Below, one piece after another: positions 10,240-20,125 of a stretch of 64,000 nucleotides of DNA (positions within the stretch are counted from its first letter, which is position 1; every line of letters begins with the position of its first letter). The notes under the pieces are model-generated. The model was not told where the DNA came from. It did no database searches and saw nothing but the letters and a program-made list of their open reading frames with translations. The stretch is from assembly GCA_963675135.1 (NCBI GenBank), contig OY776128.1, positions 75,460,670-75,524,669 on the forward strand. Reading direction: 5' to 3'. The translations under genes and the position numbers were made by a program. The stretch is from Galeopsis tetrahit (taxonomy: Eukaryota > Streptophyta > Magnoliopsida > Lamiales > Lamiaceae).

Positions 10240-12927
10240 TCACGTCACCCCCTTGTCACCCTTGTTCTTAACTTTCTTTGCCCATACAACTTTCTTAAGT
10301 CCATCAAAACATCCACTAGCCACTCCATCCGGCTCTTCAATCATGCCATAGGAGGTTGATGCCTCATTCACTCTCAAGCTTGCACAAGTAGCTTTTCTTG
10401 ATTTGGGGGAGTTTTTGGAAAAAACTCCCCCAAACTTGGCCTTCTTGCCCATCTCTAACTCCTTGTCTTCCACCTTGAGGTTCTCCTCCACAATATTTAT
10501 CTTGAAATCTTCTTCCACCTTCTCTTTCATTGGCTTTGGAGGGTGATCTCCTCTAGAGTACCCATACTCTTCCTCCTCATCCTCATCATCACGAAATCTA
10601 ACGGCCTTGTAGATGTTGAATGAGACTTTCTCCTCACCAACATGTAGTTCAAGCTCTCCGTTTCGTACGTTGATGACGGCTCCACCCGTTGCTAGAAACG
10701 GTCTTCCTAAGATCAAGGGGATTGCCCTATCTTCCTCCATATCAAGTACCACAAAATCAACCGGAAATATGAATTTCCCAACTTTGACAAGCACATCCTC
10801 AACCGTTCCCAAGGGATAAACTATGGAGCGATCCGCCAATTGAAGATTCATGGTAGTAGGCGTCAATTTTCCCAAGCCAAGTGATTTGAAAAGTGATAAT
10901 GGCATGAGGTTTATGCTCGCTCCAAGATCACACAAAGCACGATAGGTTCCCTCTTTGCCAATCACACAAGGCAATGTAAATGAACCGGGATCTCTAAGCT
11001 TTGGAGGTAGCTTAGCTTGGATGATGGCACTACACTCTTCGGTGAGGTTCACGGTTTCAAATTCTACCATCCTTCTCTTGTTGGACATAATCTTCTTCAA
11101 AAACTTGGCATAATGAGGCATTTGCTCAAGGGCCTCCGCAAATGGGATGTTGATGTGTATCTTTTTGAACATATCCAAAAATTTGATGAACTTTGCATCC
11201 AAACTCGTCTTCTTGAGTCGTTGAGGGTATGGAATTGGAGGCTTGTGTGGAGATGGAGGCTTATGTGCATCATTCTCTTTCTCACTTGTTTTCTCCTTCT
11301 CAACATCTTTCTCTTCAACTTTCCTTCCTTGTTGTTCCTCTTCACCATCTTCCTTTGGCATCATAGGGCCTTCATAGCTTGTGCCACTCCTCAACTTAAT
11401 TGAGTTGCATTGCTCCTTGGGGTTTAGCTCCGTGTTAGAGGGGAATTGCCCCGGAACGTGTTGCTTTCCAATAGCATTAGCAAGATGGCTCATTTGCTTT
11501 TCCATGGCTTTCATATTGTTTACCACATTCTTGATCATTTCTCCTTGCTCATCAATTCTTTGCCAAGTCTTGTTTGCATTCTCCCTAGTTTCTCTCATAA
11601 ATTTCGTGGTTTCCCCCATAAACGTACCAAACATATCCTCCATTGATGGCTTTGATGAAGGCTCCACAATAACTCCATCTCTAGCATTGAAATTTGGAGG
11701 TGGGATGATAGCATTCCTTGTGTTGGCATAAGAGAAGTTCTCATGGTGCCTCAAATTCGGATGATATTGGTTGGAATTGGAGGGACTTTCATAGGCTTGC
11801 CTATCGTTCCAACCTCTCTCTCTAAATTGCCTATCCCTTTGATTGTTCATGTAGTGGACTTCTTCATATTGTTCATCACGTGGCCCCACTAAAGCTTTAG
11901 CCGTCATAAGGGATATCAATTTATCCACCTTGTTGGAGAGGTTAGCACTTTCATCCAAATCTTGGGTTGAAGCAACTTTCCGGTTTTGTCTTCGTTCGGA
12001 TGGCCATTGATTACCATTCTTAGCCATTTCTTCCAAAAGCACATAACCCTCATCCGTCGTCTTTCCCAATAAAGAACCTCCACCGGCCGAGGCATCTACC
12101 ATCCCTCTCGTACGATGGTCCATCCCGTTGTAGAAGTAACAAATCAATTGGTCTCTTGAGAAACCATGTTGAGGGCAACTCCTTATCAAATCCTTAAAAC
12201 GCTCCCAAGCCTCGGCTAACGACTCATCATCATCTTGCATAAATGAAGAAATCTCTCCTCGTATCTTGATGGTCTTACTTGGAGGAAAGTACTTCATAAG
12301 GAAGGCATCTACAAGGTCGGCCCAATTTTCGATCGTCCTTAGATCAAGAGACATGTACCATTGTTTTGCACGATCACGGAGTGAGAAGGGGAACAATTGG
12401 AGACGAATATAATCTTGAGGAACTCGGTTTATCTTCACCGTCCCACTTATCTCTAAGAATTGAGATAAATGGAGGTTGGGATCCTCCTTCGGCAACCCTC
12501 CGAATTGGTTGTTTTGGACCATCATGATCAACGTCGGTTTGAGCTCAAAGTTATGAGCGTCAATGGGTTCCCTACCCGCTCCTCCATATGGTCTAGGGAT
12601 GGGACGGAAGTGGTCTCTCAAGACTCTTTGATTCCCGTTTTCCTCCCGTTGCTCTCCATCTCCTTCCACATTGACATTCCCTTCATTCCTCCGGTTGAGG
12701 TTATCTCTTATACCTCCTTGTGGTCGATTACCACCATTCCCATTTGGCTCCACTATGCCTCCAATATCCTCTTGGTTCCTTTCTTCTTCCACTATTGGAT
12801 TCTCTCTTCTATTCATGGCTTCCAATTCAATCCTTCTTCTTTCGGCGTTTTGTCTTCGACAACGAGCTTCGATTTCCGGGTCTAGAGGTAGCAACTCTTG
12901 TTGATCTCTCCTAGCTCGGGTGATCAT
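10240..12927 (-). CDS. Retrotransposon gag-protease polyprotein, 895 aa
   Basis: Structural protein plus protease of the gypsy element; an uninterrupted frame. Order: charged, Arg/Glu-rich N-terminus (1-110); a gag core (about 160-270) with DRAKQWY and the SLAEAWERFKDLIRSCP motif of the Retrotrans_gag family; a Gln/Asn-rich spacer; a coiled-coil-like stretch (about 430-480); a Lys/Glu/Pro-rich linker; a retropepsin-like domain (about 620-775) with the active-site motif DLGAS at residues 667-671 and LILGRPFLATGGA toward its end; and a long acidic/basic tail. No CCHC knuckle is visible. Such gag-pro proteins normally continue into a pol frame; here the stop is followed only by noncoding DNA. 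Start chosen at the ATG shortly downstream of the primer binding site. Conserved coding in an element this young suggests it could still be expressed; that is inference. Confidence 0.9.
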   Translation of the reverse strand: MITRARRDQQELLPLDPEIEARCRRQNAERRRIELEAMNRRENPIVEEERNQEDIGGIVEPNGNGGNRPQGGIRDNLNRRNEGNVNVEGDGEQREENGNQRVLRDHFRPIPRPYGGAGREPIDAHNFELKPTLIMMVQNNQFGGLPKEDPNLHLSQFLEISGTVKINRVPQDYIRLQLFPFSLRDRAKQWYMSLDLRTIENWADLVDAFLMKYFPPSKTIKIRGEISSFMQDDDESLAEAWERFKDLIRSCPQHGFSRDQLICYFYNGMDHRTRGMVDASAGGGSLLGKTTDEGYVLLEEMAKNGNQWPSERRQNRKVASTQDLDESANLSNKVDKLISLMTAKALVGPRDEQYEEVHYMNNQRDRQFRERGWNDRQAYESPSNSNQYHPNLRHHENFSYANTRNAIIPPPNFNARDGVIVEPSSKPSMEDMFGTFMGETTKFMRETRENANKTWQRIDEQGEMIKNVVNNMKAMEKQMSHLANAIGKQHVPGQFPSNTELNPKEQCNSIKLRSGTSYEGPMMPKEDGEEEQQGRKVEEKDVEKEKTSEKENDAHKPPSPHKPPIPYPQRLKKTSLDAKFIKFLDMFKKIHINIPFAEALEQMPHYAKFLKKIMSNKRRMVEFETVNLTEECSAIIQAKLPPKLRDPGSFTLPCVIGKEGTYRALCDLGASINLMPLSLFKSLGLGKLTPTTMNLQLADRSIVYPLGTVEDVLVKVGKFIFPVDFVVLDMEEDRAIPLILGRPFLATGGAVINVRNGELELHVGEEKVSFNIYKAVRFRDDEDEEEEYGYSRGDHPPKPMKEKVEEDFKINIVEENLKVEDKELEMGKKAKFGGVFSKNSPKSRKATCASLRVNEASTSYGMIEEPDGVASGCFDGLKKVVWAKKVKNKGDKGVT

Positions 12928-13083
12928 ATGCCATGTCTAGACAAAAGTTCAAAAGAAAGTAAGAATCACAAGTGAAATCAAGGTAAAACAAACAAATATT
13001 TTTGGATTTTTGCAAATAAAGAAAGCAAGTAAATTGTCTAAACTAAAACTCTCCTAGCCTACACTCTAGAGCTTATAAAAACC

Positions 13084-13101
13084 TCCCCGGCAGCGGCGCC
13101 A
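13084..13101 (-). promoter_or_regulatory. Primer binding site (tRNA-Asp type)
   Basis: Minus strand TGGCGCCGCTGCCGGGGA, six bases inside the 5' LTR. It matches the complement of the plant tRNA-Asp(GTC) 3' end at 17 of 18 positions (from memory of that tRNA). The same site occurs in the sister element at 29869. Confidence 0.85.
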
Positions 13102-13107
13102 TAAACT

Positions 13108-14674
13108 TGATACACGCGTTATGCAACACTAAATAAACAACCGCAAGTATACGACGTCTATTGTAGCGTGATAAGCACGAGGTCGATCCCACAGGAAGGT
13201 TAAAGCATAAAAGGGTAGTTTGCTAGTTGAATTCTAAGTAGACGTGATCGAAATTTTGGATAAAATGTTTTACTCTAAAGTTACCTACCAAGTGTCACGA
13301 ATAAGCAACAAAGAGTAAAGATAAAATCGATCAAATGGCATACAAATCGCAAAATAAAAGTAAAATGGATGTAACTCAAAGAGAAAAGGTGGGTTCCAAG
13401 GCGATTGTAACACTTAGATGTCCGTTTATGAATGTTATCTCGTTTAGATGGCCATTAAGTTTATCTCATATAGGGTGATCACACAAGAAGAATTAATTAA
13501 TCTCTCGATCTAATTAACCAAAGGCGCAATGCAACATAGGCTCGTATTTCTACCTCACAAACATTACACCGCCTAAAAGAGCTCCTAAGACCATTCGATT
13601 CCCTCTCCGATAATTAATCCTCTCTCGAGCTCATAATAATATCGGGTTGCATGCTTGCATACGATTAAATGAAATAAATCTCTCGATCTTACTCCAATTA
13701 ACAATAGATAAGCAAATCATCATGGCCAATAACAACATGCTTAACAATGGATAATTAAACATGCAAATAGGAAATAAACACCAATTAAAGCAAGAAATTA
13801 CTCATAAACATCAATCCAAGTCTTACAATGCCCTAGAACCACAAAGTGTTTAGCTAACTACTAACATAATCAAATTACAAAATCCAAATGAAAGAACTAA
13901 ATAAAAAGGAAAAGAAATAGAAAGCTTAGTCTAGAATGTGGTAGGGAATGGAATTTGGGAGCTATTGCATCCTTTCTTCCTTGATTTGGTGGAGAGATGA
14001 AGAAGTTATGGCCAAAACACCTTCAAATATGTGTAACTATGTGTGGATTTGGGGGAGAGTGTCTTGGGTTTCAAGAATGAGGCCTTATATAGTGTTGAGG
14101 TAGGGTTTGGGTGCCAAAATCGCAAGTTGGTCCCTCAAAAATGGAGAAAATGGCCAAAAACCCCCGAGAATGAGGTCACCCGGCCGGGTGGCTCCCACCC
14201 GGGCATGCCACCCGGCCAAAATACGAAGCTACACATTGTTGGGCCTTGCCCAGGTCGAAACCACCCGGCCGGGTGGGTTTCACCCGGGCTAAATACGAAT
14301 GTCCACCAAATTCAGCCTTGCCCGGGTCGTTTTGACCCGCCCGGGTCGTTTTTGACCCGCCCGGGTTGATTCTACCCGGGCATATTTTTTTCGTCTCTTC
14401 GTATCTCGAGCTTCCGACCTCCGATTGACTCGATTCTTTTTTTCATTACACTCCATTTTTCGAGACGAATCCAACGGTGCACTCCTCTTCCTGATCCAGT
14501 AAAGTATGATTGGTGTTTTGCTCCAAATTCCATCATATTTCCTATAAAATCGACAAAACACAACCTTTCTCTCATTTTGGCTCAAACAATCATATTCCAT
14601 GCATAATTCAATGAAATACACATCAAAATATACTTCACATGTGCCCCTAAAACGCGTAAATTCCACCCGAATCA
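13108..14674 (-). repeat. 5' LTR of the gypsy element (minus orientation)
   Basis: Starts (minus strand) TGATTCGGG and ends TGTATCA, with TG/CA ends. A TATA box CTATATAAGG lies on the minus strand at about 14083-14092. The U3 part contains clustered CCCGGCCGGG-type palindromes (about 14178-14390). Reading frames reported across it are chance. Confidence 0.93.
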
Positions 14675-16805
14675 TTGATGACTTGGCATTTGATTTACTA
14701 AAGAACTATGCCATTAGCCCATCAAGATGGAAGCTTTACAGAGGCAAGTGGATGGCTCTTGAGCTACTAAGAGGATCAATTAATGAGCATTATGCAAGTT
14801 TGAGAAGTTACATGGCTGCATTGCTAGAGTCTGATAATGAAGGGAGATTTGAATTTCTGTTGGGTGATGATAGTGTCTTCAAGGGTTTCTTTGTTGGGTT
14901 TAGTGCATTGAAGAAAGGTTTTCTGCAAGGGTGTAGACCTATTATAGGATTTGATGGCTGCTTCTTGAAGACATTTTTAGGTGGAGCCTTATTGTGTGCT
15001 ACTGGAAAAGATGGAAACAATCAAATGTTTCCGATTGCTTGGGCGGTAGTGGAGACTGAAAATGAAAGTTGTTGGAGGTGGTTTTTGACCATATTATTTG
15101 AAGAGTTGGGCATTTCTGATGGATTAGGTTGGACATTCGTCAGTGATCAACAAAAGGTTAGAATTTACATTCTTTTGTATTTTTACTTATTTTCATCTAA
15201 TTATCTCTTTATTTTTAATGAGCTTTCAATTGTATCTCAGGGACTTATCAAAGCCATTTCTGAGTTGACCCCGTATGCGGAACATAGAAATTGTGCAAGA
15301 CACATCTACATCAATTGGAAAAAGAACTTTAAGGGGAAAACATTGAAGAACATCTTTTGGAAATGTGTTCGCAGTACGTACATGGGTGATTACAACATAG
15401 CACTTCAGGAGATGAAAGAAGAAAACGAAGCTGCCTACAAAGGTTTTTTAAAGAGAGACCCTCAAAGATTTTGCAAGACATTCATCTCAACTATTCCAAG
15501 GTCAGACATGATTGATAATAATGTGTCAGAGACATTCAATGGATATATTGTGAAGGCAAGGGGAAAGCATATTGTAGACATGCTTGAGACCATCAGATCT
15601 GAATTGATGGAGAGACAACATAGAAATTTACAAGACATGAGTGGAGTAACTGATAAAATTTGTCCTAGAATAAGGAAAAAAGTTGAAGCTGCAAAATACT
15701 GGAGTAGAATGTGCATCACGAAGCCAGCTGTTGGAGAGAGGTTTCAGGTTTCAGTTAAGGATGATCAGTTTGTGGTTGACTTAAAATATTCAACTTGCAC
15801 GTGTAGGGCATGGGAATTGACTGGAATTCCTTGCATTCATGCTTGTTCAGCCATTCACTTCATGAAAAAAGATGTTGCAGATTTTGTTGATCAATGTTAT
15901 ACAGTCACAGTGTACATTGTTGCATATCAAAATGCATTGCAACCGCTTAATGGTAGAAAGTTGTGGCCTGGAGCTGCTGGTAATCCAATAAAGCCACCAC
16001 CATTTAGAAAGATGCCAGGAAGGCCGAAGAAGAAAAGAAGAAGAGGGCCTGAGGAAGAGAAGAAAAATGCGAGAAAACTTAAACGTTTCGGTCTACAGAT
16101 GACATGTCAAAAATGTTTCAAAATTGGTCATAACAAAAGATCTTGCACCAATGAAGCAGCTGAGAAACCGCAAAAGGTAATGCATTATTTTTAACCTTCT
16201 AAAGTAAATGGGTATACTAAATTACAAAATTTTATTAACAGCGCAAAAGAGGAAGACCACGCATGGATGGAAGTACTTCGTGCATACGAAAATCGCGTGC
16301 ATCAACTTCTGAAATACCACAGTCCACTCAAACAGATAATGCAATTGCATCTGCATTGCATGCAAGAGATAGAGCAGTGGTAAGATTAATTGTGTTGTTA
16401 TGTGTTGATTGAGAGGAATGTGAATTTTTGTTTATTTATTTAATTGTGTTATTGTTTAATTGTTTAGGCAAGAAAAGGATTTGGTATACATGTTGGAGGG
16501 GAGGCTGGAAATATATACATGAGGGTATGAATTACTATTTTGGTTCTGTAATTTTTTTAGATATGATTGATGCCTAATTTTTTACTTATTTATGTTGAAG
16601 ATGCCTGAAGAGAATAGGGTTCACTTTGTAGCCTCAACATATGTTGGTTCAAGTTCCTCTTCTTCAAGAGGACGTAGAGGAAGAGGTCGTATGGGGACAA
16701 GAGCAAGCTCAAGAATTACTCACAATACAGGTGCACGAGATATATTCGGAACTCAAGAGAGTGCAGCCAAGTAGAGAAGGATGTGAAGGGAATGATAAGT
16801 TTTTG

Positions 16806-17036
16806 TTGCCACGTACTAGTATATTTTGATGCCAAGTAGGCATTTTTTGTAAACGCTTAAAAAGTGTAGATAGTGTCTGCTAGTATATTTTGATGCCAAG
16901 TAGACATTTTTTGTAAACACTTGAAAAGTGTAGGTAGTGTTTGCTAGTATATTTTGATGCCAAGTAGGCATTTTTTGTAAATGCTTAAAAGTGTAGTGTT
17001 TGCTAGTATATTTTGATGCCAAATAGGCATTTAAAA
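16806..17036. repeat. Tandem repeat, four units, just after the transposase stop
   Basis: Units of about 62-72 bp, each containing GCTAGTATATTTTGATGCCA and a CATTTTTTGTAAA block. The array starts about 30 bp after the transposase stop codon, so it lies in the probable 3' UTR. Units differ by a few substitutions and the last is shortened. Confidence 0.85.
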
Positions 17037-17782
17037 AGTTACGTTTTTGCTACTATATTTTGGTGTCAAAGTTGTATATGGTATTAGTGTTATTATATAT
17101 CAGGTGGCAATGCCTTTATTTTTCTCTATTCAGTTTTTAGTTCTGTATACTTTTGCAATATTCCAACTTATTCTTTTGTATATTTTTTATTAATATACAG
17201 GTGGTCTTCTGCATATATTTTAGTTATTATCTTCCATAACCAGTTTTTTTTGTCCCTTTAGTTTGCAAGATTTTGTTTGCAAATTTACAAAATTCATTCT
17301 GAAGAATGGTATGACAGATACAATTGTCAAAAATGAAGTTGACAGATTCTTACAAGTTATGTCCCTTAACAAGAAATTTTGTACATTATATACCAAATAA
17401 GTATATAATAGATCTTACAAATATCACTAGAATCACAAAATGAGGAAATATTTCATTACCAAATGATCGAGCAATACAAATACAATTAAACAACTACACT
17501 GTTGTTCCTGTACAATAACTACAACCCACCAACCTTCCTTCTAAATCAACATTAGTGTGTAGTGTAGGTCCTGTAGGACATTCAACACCCCTCAAACAAT
17601 TACATAATACAACAATCAATAGCACCAAACCATCATACATGCCTTTCAACTACATTATCGCGTAGCTTTTTTCAGTATCTTCTATTCGAAGGCTGCATTA
17701 TGCCTTTCAATTTTAGAGTTGTATTCACTCATTTCAATGCCTTTCAATCTGAGAGTTGTATTCACTCATTTCGACACCAATT

Positions 17783-18668
17783 CCTTCGACGGTCTTGTTC
17801 CTTAATCTCTTGCTTTGTATCATACCTCATGCACTTTTTTTGTCTTCCAGAACAATTATCTGTTAACAATGACTAATATTAAACACTAGAAAATCAATTT
17901 TGCCAACCAAATCAAATAATATCATCAAAATGACAACTGTCAAAATGGGCAAAAAATAGGCATTTACCACACTAAGTATAGCAAAGATTAGGCAAAAACG
18001 GGTATCAACAATCAACATATAAATCTTTGAACCTTAAAACTTACTCATGACAACTCCAAAAATAAAATCTTTTTGTTGATTATTAGATTTGAGTTTTAAA
18101 GAAAAACACAATTAAATTGCTTGTGTAGTTATACTATTCCTAGTATCCATTACTGCTTCTTGATTTTCAAATACAGTTGCGAAGCATGTAAAATCAAGTA
18201 CTCTAATTTTGTTTGTCTATCTAAAGATTAATTTAGTCCTAATATATTCATTGATGTTTCTACAATACTCAAATATCAAAAGTCACCTTGAAGCAGAAAA
18301 GTAAAGAAAAACACAATTAAATTGCTTGTGTAGTTATACTATTCCTAGTATCCATTACTGCTTCTTGATTTTCAAATACAGTTGCGAAGCATGTAAAATC
18401 AAGTACTCTAATTTTGTTTGTCTATCTAAAGATTAATTTAGTCCTAATATATTCATTGATGTTTCTACAATACTCAAATATCAAAAGTCACCTTGAAGCA
18501 GAAAAGCTAGAATTAGTAAACTAACCCTTGAAGGAATGCCAATTTAAGGAGCAACAAGGTCAACCCAGGTGCTTTCCTCATGATTTCGTCGGGTTTAATT
18601 TCTTGAGCGGGCTCGTGAAGAACCGCTTCACCGGCTTCCACTATATCGGGCAGAGCATTCTTCTTCTT
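17783..18668 (-). pseudogene. Captured peptide deformylase (PDF1A-like) gene fragment
   Basis: Minus strand. The exon at 18668-18526 reads LPDIVEAGEAVLHEPAQEI, then P-D-E-I, then MRKAPG. After a one-base deletion it continues as a degraded version of the deformylase motif 1 (GxGLAAxQ; here V-D-L-V-A-P-stop-I-G-I-P). The exon ends on a GT donor (GTTAGT). A 666-bp intron follows, with an AG acceptor at 17860, then IIVLED and, after a frame change, MRYDTKQEIKEQDRR (17859-17783). This matches the order of residues in plant organelle peptide deformylases, which remove the formyl group from new chloroplast and mitochondrial proteins. About 15 residues before MRKAPG are missing, and motifs 2 (EGCLS) and 3 (HExxH) are absent. 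It cannot encode an enzyme. The transferred intron shows it was captured as genomic DNA. Its position and orientation parallel the second gene (mudrB) of maize MuDR. Confidence 0.85.
18098..18506. repeat. 205-bp tandem duplication inside the captured intron
   Basis: 18098-18302 and 18303-18506 are essentially identical copies with period 205. They lie within the intron of the peptide deformylase fragment. Near-identity indicates a recent duplication. Confidence 0.92.
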
Positions 18669-18894
18669 CTAATCAATGTCCAAAATCATTCTTCTTTCCT
18701 CCTAGGGTTCGTTCGATTTGGGGAAAATGAAAATGGAGCCGAATTTTGAACGGTGGAAATGAAATTGAAGTTGTAACATAATATATCGGCGATGAAATCA
18801 CCATTAATACAATCTTCTGAGTTCTGAGTATTGAAACCGCCTGAAATAAAGAGAAAGAATGAATCCGTTGAATAAATCCATGTTCTTTGTTTTA

Positions 18895-19186
18895 TGATTT
18901 GTAATTTTGATTATTTATTTATTTAATTTTTTTAAATACGAACATGGCATAGAAAGAGCCACATAGGATTTTAGATTTTATTAATTTTTTTTTTTTGAAC
19001 AAAACGACGTCGTTTTGTCTATAGGAAACCACATAGGATTGCCACGTCAGATTCGGGCACAAGGGTGCTGCCCGGAAGTCTAATTTGCCAAAATTGTAAA
19101 AGGTGATGATTTAAATTGCAATATTTCAAAGGTTTAGATTAAATTGCAACAGAATGAAAGGTTGTGATTTTTTTTGCAATTAACCC
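18895..19186. repeat. MULE right terminal inverted repeat
   Basis: Inverted partner of 4954-5245. It would be the promoter side for any minus-strand transcript, which is the strand of the captured peptide deformylase piece just inside it. Confidence 0.85.
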
Positions 19187-19565
19187 AAAATAAAATGATG
19201 TTGTGAGGTTATTAATTTTGTGGGATATTTTCATATTAAGAGTGTGCAAGTAATTTTGAGACGTCTCAATAAAAAAAGTGTGCAAGTAATCACGGGACGG
19301 AGGGAGTATTATTTCTTAAGGTCAAAGTCTTATATGCATTCAAGGTGTACTTGAGTAAACTTTGACTGGTCAATTAACTGTTGACCGGTTAACTTTGACT
19401 TTTTTTTTTTTTTTTCGATTTTTTTTTTAAATTGTTTTTTTAGATTTTTTTTAAAAAAAGTGTATGTTAGTATATATTGAAAAATGCATCTTTGTTTTTT
19501 TAATGAAAAGTGTATGTTATTAGTATATTGAAAAGTGCAATATTGTTTTTAATTAAAAAAATGTA

Positions 19566-19791
19566 CTCCCTCTGTCCACCAGCTCATTTTTTTTATATAT
19601 GTTTTTAAAAAAATCATATTTTAATTATAAAGAATATATTTAATATAATGAGTAAAAAATAAATTTAGTAGATACTCAATCTTGTTAGTAAAGTAGAAAA
19701 AATATTCAAAAATTAACTATTTAAATAGAATAAGCACGTTTTTTGTGGACCCAAAAAAAGAAATGAGCACACTTTTGGTGGACGGAGGGAG
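19566..19791. mobile_element. Stowaway MITE
   Basis: 226 bp, TA on both sides, ends CTCCCTCTGTCCACC and GGTGGACGGAGGGAG. It is the same subfamily as 47849-48082: the interiors align almost base for base, apart from a short deletion after CCACC here. Confidence 0.9.
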
Positions 19792-19792
19792 T

Positions 19793-20125
19793 ATGTTCTT
19801 ATAACTGAAAAATGTATGTTATTATAACTTAAAAGTGTATGTTATTATAACTTAAAAGTGTATGTTATTATAACTTAAAAGTGTATGTTATATTAATGAA
19901 AAATGTATGTTATTATAACTGAAAAGTATATGTTATTATAACGGAAGTGTATGATCTTTTAATGAAAAGTGTATGTTATTATAACTGTATGTTATTATAA
20001 ATGAAAAGTGTATGATCTATTAATGAAAAATGTATGTTATTCTATTAATGAAAAAGCGTATGTTATTATAACTGAAAATTGTATGATATTATAACTGAAA
20101 AGTGTATGTTAATATAGCTGAAAAT
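19793..20125. repeat. AAAAGTGTATGTTATTATAACT minisatellite
   Basis: About a dozen imperfect units of roughly 21-24 bp (for example 19826-19930). Related AAAAGTGTAAGT-type units occur at 50205-50760 and in the two MULE-MITEs at 25450 and 59170. Confidence 0.85.

Larger units (their letters stand above)
6948..14674 (-). mobile_element. Ty3/gypsy element with gag-protease ORF only (TR-GAG-like, Athila-related)
   Basis: 7727 bp flanked by the 5-bp duplication TTGAT (6943-6947 and 14675-14679), inserted in a MULE exon. LTRs are 1567 bp each and differ at about nine positions by my reading, so the insertion is young. It is oriented on the minus strand: 5' LTR 13108-14674, primer binding site, gag-protease ORF 12927-10240, 1.7 kb of noncoding DNA, polypurine tract, 3' LTR 6948-8514. 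No reverse transcriptase, RNase H or integrase is present. It would need enzymes from a related full-length element to move, as described for TR-GAG retrotransposons. Confidence 0.92.
5567..16774 (+). pseudogene. MULE transposase (MURA-like), six exons, split by gypsy insertion
   Basis: DNA-cutting transposase of the element. Predicted exons: 5567-5577, 5903-6947 continuing at 14680-15156, 15241-16176, 16242-16379, 16468-16524 and 16601-16774. All introns are GT-AG. The exons sum to 2838 nt, exactly 946 codons, if the gypsy element and one 5-bp duplication are discounted, with no internal stop noticed. Features in order: N-terminal HHGGK region typical of plant MULEs; acidic Ser/Asp-rich linker (about residues 105-220); Cys/His DNA-binding region containing CVDGCPWKL and HEHSC; MULE catalytic domain with IIGFDGCF and FVSDQQK as candidate DDE aspartates; SWIM zinc finger CTC...CIH; CCHC zinc knuckle CQKCFKIGHNKRSC; basic, Arg/Ser-rich tail. 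The start at 5567 is chosen because ATGGCAGACAG sits directly on a GT donor and joins in frame to the conserved HHGGK exon. The gene is dead only because of the insertion at 6947/6948. Confidence 0.88.
4954..19186 (+). mobile_element. Mutator-like element (MULE) with long terminal inverted repeats
   Basis: The ends GGGTTAATTGC and GCAATTAACCC are perfect inverted copies, flanked by the 9-bp direct repeat AAAATAAAA (4945-4953 and 19187-19195). A 9-bp target duplication is the hallmark of the Mutator superfamily. Terminal inverted repeats run about 290 bp inward. The element spans 14.2 kb, of which 7.7 kb is a later gypsy insertion, so its own length is about 6.5 kb. Contents in order: left terminal repeat, transposase gene (plus strand), a four-unit tandem repeat, a peptide deformylase fragment (minus strand), right terminal repeat. 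Confidence 0.93.
4769..19306. mobile_element. Stowaway MITE split by the MULE
   Basis: The left end CTCCCTCCGTCCCG (4769, preceded by TA at 4767-4768) pairs with the right end CGGGACGGAGGGAG (ending 19306, followed by TA at 19307-19308). The arms also share AATTACTTGCA near the left end and TGCAAGTAAT near the right. Without the MULE the element would be about 296 bp, a normal Stowaway size. It must predate the MULE insertion. Confidence 0.8.

Noticed and set aside
12469..12885. 138-aa plus-strand frame and several others between 10.6 and 12.9 kb
   Set aside because: Antisense shadows of the gag-protease ORF on the minus strand.
10240..12927. Treating the gag-protease ORF as a host gene
   Set aside because: It is bounded by LTRs, primer site and target duplications and has the gag and DLGAS motifs.
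18528..18749. 73-aa plus-strand frame MKECQFKEQ...
   Set aside because: Antisense of the peptide deformylase fragment, which gives recognisable motifs on the minus strand.
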